Shown here: piece after piece, positions 45,786-54,240 of the stretch
Layout: every line of letters begins with the position of its first letter
How positions within the stretch are numbered: the first letter of the stretch is position 1
Source of the DNA: DATMFV01 sp035555975
GTDB taxonomy: Bacteria > Verrucomicrobiota > Verrucomicrobiia > Chthoniobacterales > Chthoniobacteraceae
Reading direction: 5' to 3'
NCBI GenBank assembly: GCA_035555975.1
Contig: DATMFV010000134.1
Coordinates: 8,304 to 72,303, forward strand
Length of the DNA stretch: 64,000 nt
The notes under the pieces: model-generated
What the model saw: only the letters and a program-made list of their open reading frames with translations
The model's database searches: none
What the model was told of the DNA's origin: nothing
Translations under genes and position numbers: made by a program

Positions 45786-47036
45786 CTACTCCAACGCTCC
45801 GAGGACGATGGAGGCGTTGATCCCGCCAAAACCGAAGGCGTTATTCAGCAGGCAGCGAACCGGCTGGTGACGCCCATTGAGCGGGATGATGTCCAGATCG
45901 CACAACGGGTCGGGCGTCTGCCAATGGAGCGTCGGCGGGAGAAACCCTTTCCGGATCGCCAGCGCCCCGATGACGCTTTCGATCGCCCCGGTCGCCCCGA
46001 GCGGATGCCCCGTGAACGCCTTGGTGCCGCTGATCGCCAGCCGCTCCGCATGGGGGCCGAAGACCTGCCGGATCGCGGCGATCTCGTTGGCGTCGTTGAG
46101 TTGCGTCGAACTGGCGTGGGCGTTGATATAGTCAACCGCCTCCGGCTCCACCCCGGCGTCGGCCAGCGCCTCGCGCATGCACGCGGCGACCCTCTCCCCC
46201 CCCGGCAGCGGCGTCGTCATATGATGCGCTTCGTTGTTGAGCCCGTAGCCGAGCACTTCCGCGTAAATCGGCGCGCCGCGGCGCTCCGCATGCCCCAGTT
46301 CCTCCAGCACCAGGCTCGCCGCCCCTTCGCCCATCACAAACCCGTCGCGGTGGAGATCAAACGGTCGGCATGCCAGGCGCGGTTCCCCCTCCCAGCGGCT
46401 CATGGTTCTGATCCGGTCAAACGCGCCAAAGGTCAGGGGACTCAACGGCGCTTCCGCCGCTCCGGCCACCATCACCTCCGCCCGCCCCTCGCGGAGGTAG
46501 CGAAGCGCTTCGCCAACCGCGATCACCCCGCTGGCGCAGGAGTTAGAGTTCGTCGTCCCCAGTCCCTGGAACCCGCACTCCATGGCGATATTGGCATGCG
46601 CCGCCCCGCCGAAAATCTGCAATGCGAGCATCTGGTTGACCCCGCGGATGCCCTTTGCCAGAAACCGCGCGTGCTCCTCCTCCGCCCCGCAGATCCCGGC
46701 CAGCGCCGTGCCGAACGAGACGCCGACCCGCTCCTGCGGGCGCTCCCGGGACCATGGCAGCCCGGCATCCTCCAGCGCCAGCAGCGCGGAAGCGAGCGCC
46801 AGTTGCGCGTAACGGTCCATCCGCCGGAGCCGCTGCGGCGGGAAAAAGGCGGTCGGCTCCCAGTCGCGGATCTCCGCGGCACATTTCGCGCCGAAAGGGG
46901 CGGTATCAAACCGGGTCAGCCGCCCGATCCCGCTCCGGCCCGCCAGCAACGCTTCAAAAAACGCCTTTTTCCCCGACCCGATCGCCGTCAGCGGCCCGAC
47001 CCCGGTGATCACCACCCTGCGGGAGTTCCGGTTCAT
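45786..47036 (-). CDS. fabF: beta-ketoacyl-ACP synthase II family protein
   Basis: A 416-residue thiolase-fold condensing enzyme. It has RVVITGVGPLTAIGSGKKAF at the start, the active-site Cys in TNSNSCASGVIAVGEALR, and the two catalytic His in DYINAHASSTQLNDANEIAA and GTKAFTGHPLGATGAIESVI, ending NNAFGFGGINASIVLGAL. The first His motif reads NAHASSTQLND instead of the usual NAHGTSTPLND, which often marks specialised FabF homologues outside the core fatty acid operon. Its ATG overlaps the stop of the RibD-like gene (ATGA). No ACP gene is nearby; a role in a special lipid or polyketide-like product is possible. Confidence 0.92.
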   Translation of the reverse strand: MNRNSRRVVITGVGPLTAIGSGKKAFFEALLAGRSGIGRLTRFDTAPFGAKCAAEIRDWEPTAFFPPQRLRRMDRYAQLALASALLALEDAGLPWSRERPQERVGVSFGTALAGICGAEEEHARFLAKGIRGVNQMLALQIFGGAAHANIAMECGFQGLGTTNSNSCASGVIAVGEALRYLREGRAEVMVAGAAEAPLSPLTFGAFDRIRTMSRWEGEPRLACRPFDLHRDGFVMGEGAASLVLEELGHAERRGAPIYAEVLGYGLNNEAHHMTTPLPGGERVAACMREALADAGVEPEAVDYINAHASSTQLNDANEIAAIRQVFGPHAERLAISGTKAFTGHPLGATGAIESVIGALAIRKGFLPPTLHWQTPDPLCDLDIIPLNGRHQPVRCLLNNAFGFGGINASIVLGALE

Positions 47037-47758
47037 GCCGCCTCCTCCGGAGCCGTGCGGCGGTATTGCAGAAACCATTCGCCCCCCTGCCCTTCTTCCA
47101 TTTTGCCGAGCCGGTAAAGCGCCGTATTGGCGAGGAAACGGTCTTCGAGCGCCCCGGTCAGCGTCGGGGCCGCCGCCCCGCCGAAGATCAGCGGACAGAG
47201 GGTCAGGTTCACCTCGTCGACGCACCCCGCCACCAGCAGGCTCGCCAGCAGGGTCGGCCCTCCTTCGCAGACCACGCGCCGCACGCCGTGCTCGCGCCAG
47301 AGGATCGCCAGCAGTTCGCGCAGGTCGACCTGCGGCCCCGGGGAAAGGTGGAGCGTTGCCCGGCCCTCCAGCGCCTCCCGGGTCGGCTGCGGCATCGCTT
47401 CGGTCGAAAAAAGGAGCCTCGGCGGTCCATCCTCATCCGAAAACAGCGGCAGCGCGGGGTCGAGCCGACCGCTTTCGCTCACCACCACCCGCAACGGCTC
47501 CGCACAACGCCCCGCCGCCTCGCGCGCGCGGCGCAGTTCCGCGTCGGGCAGGCGCATCGTCATCCGGTCGACTTCCAGCGTCCTGCGGCCGACCAGCACC
47601 GCGTCGCCCGTCGCACGGATCTCCAGAAACCGCCGCTTGTCCAGAGGCGAGGAAAACATCGCCGGGGTGCGGTTGCGGGTCGAGACGCGCCCGTCCCACG
47701 TCATCGCGAAATTCACGGCGACTTCAGGGCGGTCACGGTTCAGGGCGGAAAGTGGCAC
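47033..47758 (-). CDS. RibD C-terminal / dihydrofolate reductase-like domain protein
   Basis: A 241-residue reductase-fold protein. Motifs are VAVNFAMTWDGRVSTRNRTP, ATGDAVLVGRRTLEVD, RRVVCEGGPTLLASLLVAGC, and VDEVNLTLCPLIFGGAAAPT, typical of 5-amino-6-(5-phosphoribosylamino)uracil reductase and relatives. It lacks the RibD deaminase half, so its substrate may be riboflavin precursor or an unrelated pterin-like compound. The GTG at 47758 is selected because conserved sequence begins about eight codons later; upstream codons look non-coding. It overlaps the fabF start and follows the flippase-like gene by 43 bp. Confidence 0.85.
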   Translation of the reverse strand: MPLSALNRDRPEVAVNFAMTWDGRVSTRNRTPAMFSSPLDKRRFLEIRATGDAVLVGRRTLEVDRMTMRLPDAELRRAREAAGRCAEPLRVVVSESGRLDPALPLFSDEDGPPRLLFSTEAMPQPTREALEGRATLHLSPGPQVDLRELLAILWREHGVRRVVCEGGPTLLASLLVAGCVDEVNLTLCPLIFGGAAAPTLTGALEDRFLANTALYRLGKMEEGQGGEWFLQYRRTAPEEAA

Positions 47759-47801
47759 GGCGGTGGAAGAAAAATGAAGCCTTCGAAAACGCTTTCCCCC
47801 G

Positions 47802-48845
47802 TTACTTGGAGGGGACCTCGCTCGGACCGAAGGGCGACCCCTGCACGGTAGCATCTTCGCCGCCCGATGACACGCCTCTTCCTGCGTTCGAAGGGCGGTA
47901 GCAGAGGTAGATCACCCCCCCGACCAGCCCGCCGAGGGCGATCACGAGGTAGCCGGTGAGCGAAATGACCGTCGCCGTCGCCGCATCGATCCCGCACAGG
48001 TCGCCCAGGAGCCGGACAAACAACCCTTCCCGCAACCCCGCGCCGCCGATGCTGATCGGCATGGCGGTCAGCGTGTTGACGATCGGCATCAGCGCCGAAA
48101 AATCAAGCAGCGACACCTTCCCCGCCGCCGCCGAAAAGGCGCGCGCCACAAAATAAAACTGCACAAAGGAAAGGAAATGGACCGGCAGCGAGATCAGAAG
48201 CGCCGCCAGCGTCGAACGCCACGCCCGGGCGTAGAGCCGGTAGGCGACCGACATCTCGATCAGCTTTTCCCGCAGCGGCAGCCGTGCCGGAAGGCGATGG
48301 ACCAGCCCGCTCGCGGTCAGCCCGAAGGAAATGAAGACAAACGCCAGCGCCGAGCCAAAGATCGTCATCAACGTGTAGAGCAGCCCGGAAGTGACCGGCG
48401 TGCTCGTCAGCCAGTCGTACCGGAGCACGATCACCACCGCCGCCAGGAGGATCAATGCCATCAGCCCGACGATCCGGTCGACCATCGCGGCCAGCACCGC
48501 CGCCGGTTTGCGCCCCGGCGTCTCCTTGAGCAGGTAGAAAATCTTCACCACGTCGCCCCCGGTTCCCCCCGGCATGAAGACATTGAAAAAAAGGCCGATC
48601 AACACCAGCCCCAGCAACCGCAGCCAGCCGACCGTGATCCCCTGCACCTTCAGCAGGAGCCGCCAGCGCGCCACCCCAAAGATTTCGGCCACGCCAAACG
48701 CCAGCGCCGCCAGCACAATCCAGCCGGTATGGGCCTGCGTGAGCGCCGCCCACATCTGCCGGTTGGTCTCCGGGTTGCGGAAAAGCCACGCCAGAATCCC
48801 GATCGTCACCGCCGCCTGCAACAAGGTTACCAGCGTCTTTTTCAT
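47802..48845 (-). CDS. lysylphosphatidylglycerol synthase-type flippase-like membrane protein
   Basis: A 347-residue polytopic protein of the UPF0104/LPG-synthase transmembrane family. Hydrophobic segments include LVTLLQAAVTIGILAWLF, GWIVLAALAFGVAEIFGVAR, LLGLVLIGLFFNVFMPGGTG, and the conserved PISIGGAGLREGLFVRLLGD near residue 265. The family motif FNVFMPGGTGGDVVKIFYLL is present. Members flip or modify lipids; the aminoacyl-transferase half is missing, so it may act as a lipid or glycolipid transporter. Its ATG at 48845 overlaps the stop of the TIM-barrel gene (ATGA). The tail after the last helix is hydrophilic and low-complexity. Confidence 0.9.
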   Translation of the reverse strand: MKKTLVTLLQAAVTIGILAWLFRNPETNRQMWAALTQAHTGWIVLAALAFGVAEIFGVARWRLLLKVQGITVGWLRLLGLVLIGLFFNVFMPGGTGGDVVKIFYLLKETPGRKPAAVLAAMVDRIVGLMALILLAAVVIVLRYDWLTSTPVTSGLLYTLMTIFGSALAFVFISFGLTASGLVHRLPARLPLREKLIEMSVAYRLYARAWRSTLAALLISLPVHFLSFVQFYFVARAFSAAAGKVSLLDFSALMPIVNTLTAMPISIGGAGLREGLFVRLLGDLCGIDAATATVISLTGYLVIALGGLVGGVIYLCYRPSNAGRGVSSGGEDATVQGSPFGPSEVPSK

Positions 48846-49750
48846 GCTCCGAAACGTTCCTTCCATTCCTGCAACGACCGGGCGATCTCTTCCGCCTCCC
48901 GCGTCGTGCTCATTTCCCAGATCCACGGCGTCCCCCTGGGCACCAGCGGCACCAGTTCGCCGTACCGGACGCTTCCCCCCGTAAACGGCGCGCGGTGGTC
49001 CTCCCCGGGCCAGCGGACATCGTGCAGGTGGCACCCGATCAGCCGGGGCGCAACCCTGGCCAGCCACTCCGCGTGATCGACAAACCCGAGGTTCTCCTTC
49101 ACCTGAAGGTGCCCGAAATCGTGCCAATACCCGAGGGTCGGGAAGGCTTCGAGCAAGGGCCCGAACTCCCGCTCGGTCGGCATCTCCTCGTACGAATGCC
49201 GCCCTTCGAGCCCGAGCCGCACCCCGCGCTCCCCGGCGTAGTCGAGAAGCTCCTTCAACGCCTCCTGCAACCGCGCAAGGCCGGCCGGCGCGGCGGCTTC
49301 GCGCTCCACCACCGCCTGCTGCTTCGCCCGTGCGTACGGGCCGGAGAGGTGCCGCCCCGCCGTCGCCATCGCCAGGAGCGGCCGGGTGATCGGCTTCATC
49401 GCCACGCTCCCGCCGTGCAGCACCACTTTTGGCGCACCGAGCCGCACGGCGAAGTCGATCGTCTGGCGGGTCAGTTTGATCGCCCGGTGGCGTTCCTCCG
49501 CCCGGGGCGAGGTAAACTGGAAACAGTCGGGAGCCGCCCGGGTGATCTCCACCGGCAGCGGGCAGAAATTGTGCAGGCTCGAAAACCGGACCCGCCCCTG
49601 CTGGAAGACCTTTTCGATCCCCGGCATCAGCGAAACGCGGATGCCGTGCCCCAGTTCCACATTATCGAACCCGAGCGCGAGCAACTCCTCCAGCATCGCC
49701 TCCCCGTCGGTGTGACGGTGCGAGTTCCAGCATGTTGAAATGGCAAGCAT
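48842..49750 (-). CDS. sugar phosphate isomerase/epimerase family TIM-barrel protein
   Basis: A 302-residue xylose-isomerase-like TIM barrel. Visible elements are LAISTCWNSHRHTDGEAMLE, LLALGFDNVELGHGIRV, FAVRLGAPKVVLHGGSVAMK, VRLGLEGRHSYEEMPTEREF, YWHDFGHLQVKENLGFVDHA, LIGCHLHDVRWPGEDHRAPF and GTPWIWEMSTTREAEEIARS. The metal-binding His/Glu/Asp pattern of the AP-endonuclease 2 / epimerase superfamily is kept. Substrate is unknown. It is the first of four overlapping or closely spaced minus-strand genes (TIM barrel, flippase-like, RibD-like, FabF), an uncommon combination. Confidence 0.88.
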   Translation of the reverse strand: MLAISTCWNSHRHTDGEAMLEELLALGFDNVELGHGIRVSLMPGIEKVFQQGRVRFSSLHNFCPLPVEITRAAPDCFQFTSPRAEERHRAIKLTRQTIDFAVRLGAPKVVLHGGSVAMKPITRPLLAMATAGRHLSGPYARAKQQAVVEREAAAPAGLARLQEALKELLDYAGERGVRLGLEGRHSYEEMPTEREFGPLLEAFPTLGYWHDFGHLQVKENLGFVDHAEWLARVAPRLIGCHLHDVRWPGEDHRAPFTGGSVRYGELVPLVPRGTPWIWEMSTTREAEEIARSLQEWKERFGA

Positions 49751-49918
49751 AAAAGAAAGGGCGGCCTCCTCTCCCCCATCGAAGGGGATCGAAATTGGCG
49801 GGCTTCAGGGGTCGCCTCACCCTCGGGGTACGTCAAGTTTTTTCGGCTTTTCCCTCTTGGCAATCCCTCCTTTTTGGCGTCATGTTGGCCGACGCCTTTT
49901 TTACGCGTGCCGTTTCCT

Positions 49919-50875
49919 ATGACCACCAAACCCCGCATTCCCGTCACCATTCTCACCGGCTTTCTGGGAGCCGGAAAGACCACGCTCCTCAACTACATCC
50001 TCCAGCAGCAGCACGGCTACAAGTTCGCCGTCATCGTCAACGAGATCGGGGCGATCGGCATCGACAGCCAGCTCGTTGAAAACGCGAAGGAGGAGATCGT
50101 CGAGATGAACAACGGCTGCGTCTGCTGCACGGTGCGCAAGGATCTGGTCAAAAGCGTCCAGGCCCTCATCAGGCGGGGCGGCTTCGACTACCTTCTGGTG
50201 GAGACCACCGGCATTGCCGATCCCGCGCCGGTCGCCCAGACCTTCCTGAACATCCCGCAGCTTCAGCAGTATGTGCAGTTGGATTCGATGATCACCGTCG
50301 TCGACGCCGAGCAGATCGAAAAACAGATCGCCGAAGTCGAAACCGCCACCGAACAGATCGCCATGGCCGACTTTGTCCTGCTCAACAAGACCGATCTGGT
50401 CGACGAGCAGCGCCTTGAGCGGCTTGAAACGACGATCGCCGAAATCAACCCACACACCCGGATCTTCCGGACCAATCACTCGCAGGTCAACCTGAAGGAG
50501 GTGCTCGACATGGCCGCCTTTGACGTTGACCGCAAGCTCGCCGCCGACCCGCAGTTCCTCGATGAACTCAATACCCGGCATCATCACGAGATCTCTTCGT
50601 TCTCGTTCCGTTTCGAAGTCCCCTTCAACCTGGAGCGCTTCGAAGCGTTCGTGGAGCATTTGAGCACCCACGCCAAGGTCTACCGTTCCAAGGGGTTTGT
50701 CTCGCTGGCGGGCAACCCGCGCCGCGCCATTTTCCACGGCGTCAACAACCGCTTTACGATCTTCTGGGACCGTCTCTGGGAAAAGGGGGAAACCCGCGTC
50801 AGCCAGCTCGTCTTCATCGGCAAGGGGCTGGATGAAAAAGCGATCGGCCAGGCGTTGCAACAGGCGTTGGCGTAA
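49919..50875 (+). CDS. CobW/ZNG1-family GTP-binding metal chaperone
   Basis: A 318-residue COG0523 GTPase. The P-loop is VTILTGFLGAGKTTLLNYIL, followed by FAVIVNEIGAIGIDSQLVEN, the metal-binding CxCC in EMNNGCVCCTVRKDLVKSVQ, LLVETTGIADPAPVAQTFL, and the GTP-specificity NKTD in FVLLNKTDLVDEQRLERLET. The C-terminal CobW domain begins near FSFRFEVPFNLERFEAFVEH. Family members insert zinc or cobalt into target proteins. The ATG at 49919 is chosen because the P-loop begins within 18 residues. It is divergent from the TIM-barrel gene; the target is not evident. Confidence 0.95.
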   Translation: MTTKPRIPVTILTGFLGAGKTTLLNYILQQQHGYKFAVIVNEIGAIGIDSQLVENAKEEIVEMNNGCVCCTVRKDLVKSVQALIRRGGFDYLLVETTGIADPAPVAQTFLNIPQLQQYVQLDSMITVVDAEQIEKQIAEVETATEQIAMADFVLLNKTDLVDEQRLERLETTIAEINPHTRIFRTNHSQVNLKEVLDMAAFDVDRKLAADPQFLDELNTRHHHEISSFSFRFEVPFNLERFEAFVEHLSTHAKVYRSKGFVSLAGNPRRAIFHGVNNRFTIFWDRLWEKGETRVSQLVFIGKGLDEKAIGQALQQALA

Positions 50876-50923
50876 ACCTTTTTTACCTTCTCCATCTTCA
50901 TCCCGATACCCGACCTTTTTTCC

Positions 50924-51793
50924 ATGAACCCGATCCTCTTCCATATCAACTACTTCGAACAGGGCCAGACCACCGAACGCGCCTGTGAACTCGCCCGCCA
51001 GCTCGGCGCCGACGGCGTTGAATTCCGCCGCAAACCGGGCGCTTTCAAGGGCACCGACCTCGAGTACCTCGACGAAGTCTCCCGCGCGCTGGAGCGCCAT
51101 CCGCTCGAATGGATCAGCTTTGGCGGCCCCGGCGTCAACCTGATGACCGGCGACCCTGAAACGACCGAACGCGAACTTGCTGCTGCCGAAGCCTTTTTCC
51201 GCAAGGCGGCGGGGCGGTTCCCGCTCAAGGTCGTCAACAGCTTCACCGGCACCCTCGCCAATGCCGACAAGTCGCTCCCGTTCGTCGAATACTGGCACCA
51301 TGGCTCGACCGTCGCCACCCCGGCGCAGTGGGAAGCGGCCACCGCCGGTTTCCAGCGGATGGGGGCGCTGGCGGGCGAACTCGGCTTCCGTTTCGCTTTT
51401 GAAACCCATGGCGTCTACCTCCACGACACCGTGGAAGCGACGATGAAGCTGGTGAGCGCGATCAACTCGCCCAACGTCGGCCTCCTCTGGGACCACGCCA
51501 ACCTGATGCTCTTCCCGACCAGCCCGAGCCTGGAGGAAGTGATCACCCGGAGCGGCGACAAGCTCTTCTACGTTCACCTGAAGAACCTCCTCTTCTCGCC
51601 GTCGCGCTTCCTCGCCGTCAGCAGCCTGAGCGGGGGCATCATCAACGTGCGCGAACAGGTCAAACGCCTGCTCGCCAGCGGCTATACGGGCCCGATCGCC
51701 ATCGAAGCCCCCCGCCAGGGCGACCGCGAACAGTTCGCGAAGGAAGACCTTGCCTATATCAGGGAAGTGCTGGAGAGCGCGAACGCTTCTTAG
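50924..51793 (+). CDS. sugar phosphate isomerase/epimerase family TIM-barrel protein
   Basis: A 289-residue xylose-isomerase-like barrel, only distantly related to the other TIM-barrel gene at 48842. Recognisable parts are ILFHINYFEQGQTTERACEL, ARQLGADGVEFRRKPGAFKG, FPLKVVNSFTGTLANADKSL, LGFRFAFETHGVYLHDTVEA, PNVGLLWDHANLMLFPTSPS, FYVHLKNLLFSPSRFLAVSS, and TGPIAIEAPRQGDREQFAKE. Metal-ligand Glu, Asp, His and Glu are at the expected strand ends. It follows the CobW gene by 48 bp on the same strand, so the two may be co-transcribed. It may isomerise or epimerise an uncommon sugar. Confidence 0.9.
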   Translation: MNPILFHINYFEQGQTTERACELARQLGADGVEFRRKPGAFKGTDLEYLDEVSRALERHPLEWISFGGPGVNLMTGDPETTERELAAAEAFFRKAAGRFPLKVVNSFTGTLANADKSLPFVEYWHHGSTVATPAQWEAATAGFQRMGALAGELGFRFAFETHGVYLHDTVEATMKLVSAINSPNVGLLWDHANLMLFPTSPSLEEVITRSGDKLFYVHLKNLLFSPSRFLAVSSLSGGIINVREQVKRLLASGYTGPIAIEAPRQGDREQFAKEDLAYIREVLESANAS

Positions 51794-51825
51794 GTCAGGA
51801 TGCCGACGGCATCCCAGCGGAGCAG

Positions 51826-51988
51826 CCGGGGGTTGAGCGCCAGCGACACCCCCGGAACAATGGACGAAAAAGAAAATCGATCCCGAAGGCGATCGCAGAA
51901 GGCAACGCGCCTGATTTCTGCGACCACTTTCAGGGTCGGTCTCCTCTCTTGTAAGCTTTCCGGGGGTATCGCTGCGCTCGACCCCCGG
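51826..51988. repeat. two inverted copies of a GC-rich hairpin element
   Basis: A hairpin CCGGGGGT ... ACCCCCGG spans 51826-51855, and a second, with the same arms, spans 51960-51988. Their loops (TGAGCGCCAGCGAC and ATCGCTGCGCTCG) are near reverse complements, so the two are inverted copies of one repeat unit. The surrounding gap (51794-52059) contains no gene that I can support. Similar GC-rich intergenic repeats are frequent in Verrucomicrobiota and Planctomycetota. Confidence 0.55.
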
Positions 51989-52059
51989 CTACCCGGCTTT
52001 GATCCCTCCGGGATCCCTTCGAAATAAATGAATACTAGCTATTGCCAGACGATCACCTC

Positions 52060-52998
52060 TCACTCCCTCAAGGAACGCTTGGCAGCCACGATTCCAAACA
52101 GCAAAATCATTCCCCCCAGGATTTGCAGACCCGTCAGCCACTCTGCGAAAAGCACCCACGCGGCGATCGCGGCGGTCAAAGGTTGAAGCAGAAGACCGAC
52201 CGTGGTTAACGATGCAGGCAGGGCCGCAAGAGCATAGGCAATCAGGCTCTGGCCGAGCAACTGGCAAAAAAACGCCAACGCCAGTACGACCAGCCAACCC
52301 TGGCCGGTGACGGGGAGGATTACTTCACCGGCGAGTGCCGCGAGCGGAAGCAGAACGGCCGAGCTGGCCACCCCGCTCGTGAACATGAGGGCTGCGGTGT
52401 TCCATCCCCGGTCCCGGGCGGCTTTGATGAAAAGGAGGTATCCCGAGTAAAACAGTGCGGAGAGAATGCCGAGCCCGTCTCCTTTGAGGCTCTGCGCGGA
52501 AAGGTTGGCATTCCAGCCCACCAGCAGCACGGTTCCGAACAGGGCGATGCCCACGGCCAGCATGAAACGGCGGCTGACCGACTGGCGGAAAAACAACCAG
52601 CCCAGAAGCGGGACAAAAACCACCGCCAGATTGGTCTCCAGCGTGGCGTTGGAAACCGAGGTCAACAGGATCGCCCGATGCCACAGCGCCAGATCAATCG
52701 CAAAACAGACCCCCGCCAGCAGAGCCACTCCTCCGTTCCTGCGTCGGGTCGTTTCCCGAGGCCGCGCCTCGCGCCGCACCATCGCCAGCATGAGCGGCAG
52801 AGGAAGCGCGATCCTCCAGAACGCCGTGGCGATCGGCCCGCATTCGCTGAACCGGACAAAAACAGGACCAAACCCGATCGCGATCGCCCCCACGACAAGC
52901 GCCACCATCCCAAGCCGCTTTCCGCTCGTGAAACGGGAACCGCCTTCCGCCAAAACAGTGCTGTCACGAGGCTGCGATCGGTGTAAAGGTGATTTCAT
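52060..52998 (-). CDS. EamA/DMT-superfamily transporter
   Basis: A 312-residue ten-helix drug/metabolite exporter-type protein with two EamA repeats. Hydrophobic segments include LGMVALVVGAIAIGFGPVFV, FWRIALPLPLMLAMV, GVALLAGVCFAIDLALWHRA, NLAVVFVPLLGWLFF, FMLAVGIALFGTVLLVG, GILSALFYSGYLLFIKAA, VLLPLAALAGEVILP, VVLALAFFCQLLGQSLIAYA and LQILGGMILLFGIVAAKRSL. ILLTSVSNATLETNLAVVFV matches the first-repeat signature. The ATG at 52998 is used; an upstream TTG at 53022 would add eight residues. It is the last normal-GC gene before the cassette array. The substrate is unknown; amino acids or other small metabolites are typical. Confidence 0.92.
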   Translation of the reverse strand: MKSPLHRSQPRDSTVLAEGGSRFTSGKRLGMVALVVGAIAIGFGPVFVRFSECGPIATAFWRIALPLPLMLAMVRREARPRETTRRRNGGVALLAGVCFAIDLALWHRAILLTSVSNATLETNLAVVFVPLLGWLFFRQSVSRRFMLAVGIALFGTVLLVGWNANLSAQSLKGDGLGILSALFYSGYLLFIKAARDRGWNTAALMFTSGVASSAVLLPLAALAGEVILPVTGQGWLVVLALAFFCQLLGQSLIAYALAALPASLTTVGLLLQPLTAAIAAWVLFAEWLTGLQILGGMILLFGIVAAKRSLRE

Positions 52999-53220
52999 CA
53001 AGCGGACGGTCGTTTCCGCCAACTCATAGCGCAGAGAATATAGGCCTCCTCCGTACGAAGTGAATCGTGCCTCAAACGAATCTCGCTGTCAATTCGTTCC
53101 TCGAATTTCATGGCGAAAAAAATGGAGGATGCTCTTGACCTATCTTCCAAATTTGAAGACAATTGAATTGTTCGGAAAAATAAAGAGTCTCGCTCTGTAT
53201 TTTCGTGTGTAAATACTGAT

Positions 53221-53382
53221 ATGAACGAAAATCATACTTCTATCATGATCACTGACGTTCCAACGCTTCTTTCTGGAATCAACGTTCCAGATTATGTCGT
53301 TGAGGTTCCCGTCACCGGAGATTGGGCTTCATATAGGCATTCACCATCTCCGTTTACAGCATCTAAGAAAGAAGGACGATAA
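53221..53382 (+). CDS. small hypothetical protein, translationally coupled to the next gene
   Basis: A 53-residue open frame starting ATG 53221 (MNENHTSIMITDVPTLLSGI) and ending at a TAA that shares one base with the next ATG (TAATG). The composition looks coding, with a hydrophobic middle (SGINVPDYVVEVPV). I do not recognise it. The coupling suggests that it and the downstream 266-residue protein work together, as in small two-gene cassettes. It is too short to judge firmly. The 222 bp before it hold no gene that I can support. Confidence 0.5.
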   Translation: MNENHTSIMITDVPTLLSGINVPDYVVEVPVTGDWASYRHSPSPFTASKKEGR

Positions 53383-54182
53383 TGAGAAACACGCCGAACA
53401 CAATGCACCACATAAACAACAGCCAGATTCCAGCAGCGTTCTCCATGCTCATCGAAGAATTCGAGCGAGCAATCTACAAAGCGAACCGAGAAGGAGCAAA
53501 GGCATTCGAGGACAAGCGATACGATGATATCCCAATCCTTACCCAAAGGGCAAAAGGCATTGAATCCTTTCAGTCTCGTATTGTGTCGCTCGAAGACGAA
53601 TGGTCATCACGCACGACAGAGCCTGAACGAAAAAACAAGAAAGGCAAATGGACGAAGCAAGCCCCTGCTACGCCGGTTGCCTTTCACGCGGCTTGTGTGG
53701 CGAAGGCAAGCGAACAATTAAAGGCAGAATTCATGAAGCAGACGCGATCTTCATTTGTTAGCAAGGACGGCCAAACGGCTATTGTGGTTTCGGTCTCGCG
53801 AGAGCATGACATTGGCACTCAGAAGTTTTGCTGGTTCAGCTTTCATCCTTATCAGAGTGAGTTTCTGCAATCCAAACCGAATGGTTTTTTGGTTCTGGGC
53901 TGTGCCTCGCCAGAAAGAACATTAGTTATTCCGTATCGTGACTTTGAGCCTTGGACGAAGAAGCTCAATAAATCTGTCCGAGAAGACGAGTCCTTTTACT
54001 GGCACATCAGAATTGTCACTGACGCTGGTGGATTTCGATTGAAGCTAGAAGGCCGAGGGAATCAGATAGATGTCGCTAAATATCAAAGCAAAGCAAAGCA
54101 AAGCAAAAATAAGCCGCACAAGGCGCTGCACCCAACGGCTACCCGCGTCACACCTCCTGCTGTCGCTTCGCTCCTTGCATGA
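53382..54182 (+). CDS. hypothetical cassette protein
   Basis: A 266-residue protein that I do not recognise. The N-terminal part is helical and charged (MLIEEFERAIYKANREGAKA, FEDKRYDDIPILTQRAKGIE), then a basic linker (ERKNKKGKWTKQ). A globular region follows (SFVSKDGQTAIVVSVSREHD, FCWFSFHPYQSEFL, ERTLVIPYRDFEPWTKKLNK, ESFYWHIRIVTDAGGFRLKL). The last residues (HKALHPTATRVTPPAVASLL) are encoded by the attC site itself, a common feature of cassette genes. Just before this, four tandem CAAAG units code for a Lys/Gln/Ser-rich stretch. Base composition differs sharply from the host genes. Confidence 0.75.
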   Translation: MRNTPNTMHHINNSQIPAAFSMLIEEFERAIYKANREGAKAFEDKRYDDIPILTQRAKGIESFQSRIVSLEDEWSSRTTEPERKNKKGKWTKQAPATPVAFHAACVAKASEQLKAEFMKQTRSSFVSKDGQTAIVVSVSREHDIGTQKFCWFSFHPYQSEFLQSKPNGFLVLGCASPERTLVIPYRDFEPWTKKLNKSVREDESFYWHIRIVTDAGGFRLKLEGRGNQIDVAKYQSKAKQSKNKPHKALHPTATRVTPPAVASLLA

Positions 54183-54223
54183 GTCGCACCACGGGCAGCT
54201 GTAGATGAGCTTGGACGTTAGGC
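54113..54223 (+). repeat. attC site 1
   Basis: The left core is GCCGCAC followed by AAGGCGCTGCACCCAACGG. The right part is GATGAGCTTGGACGTTAGGC, ending in GTTAGGC (54217-54223), an exact GTTRRRY core. The left box is degenerate against RYYYAAC. The 111-bp length and the conserved L''/L' blocks match attC sites of chromosomal cassette arrays. It ends the first cassette (53221-54182). Confidence 0.75.
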
Positions 54224-54240
54224 AATTATATATCACTTTC

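Noticed and set aside
49901..51577. 558-codon minus-strand open frame opposite the CobW and TIM-barrel genes
   Set aside because: Antisense to two well-supported genes, with no motif of its own.
51800..52027. 75-codon frame after the TIM-barrel gene
   Set aside because: It overlaps the inverted hairpin repeats and has low-complexity Ser/Arg composition.
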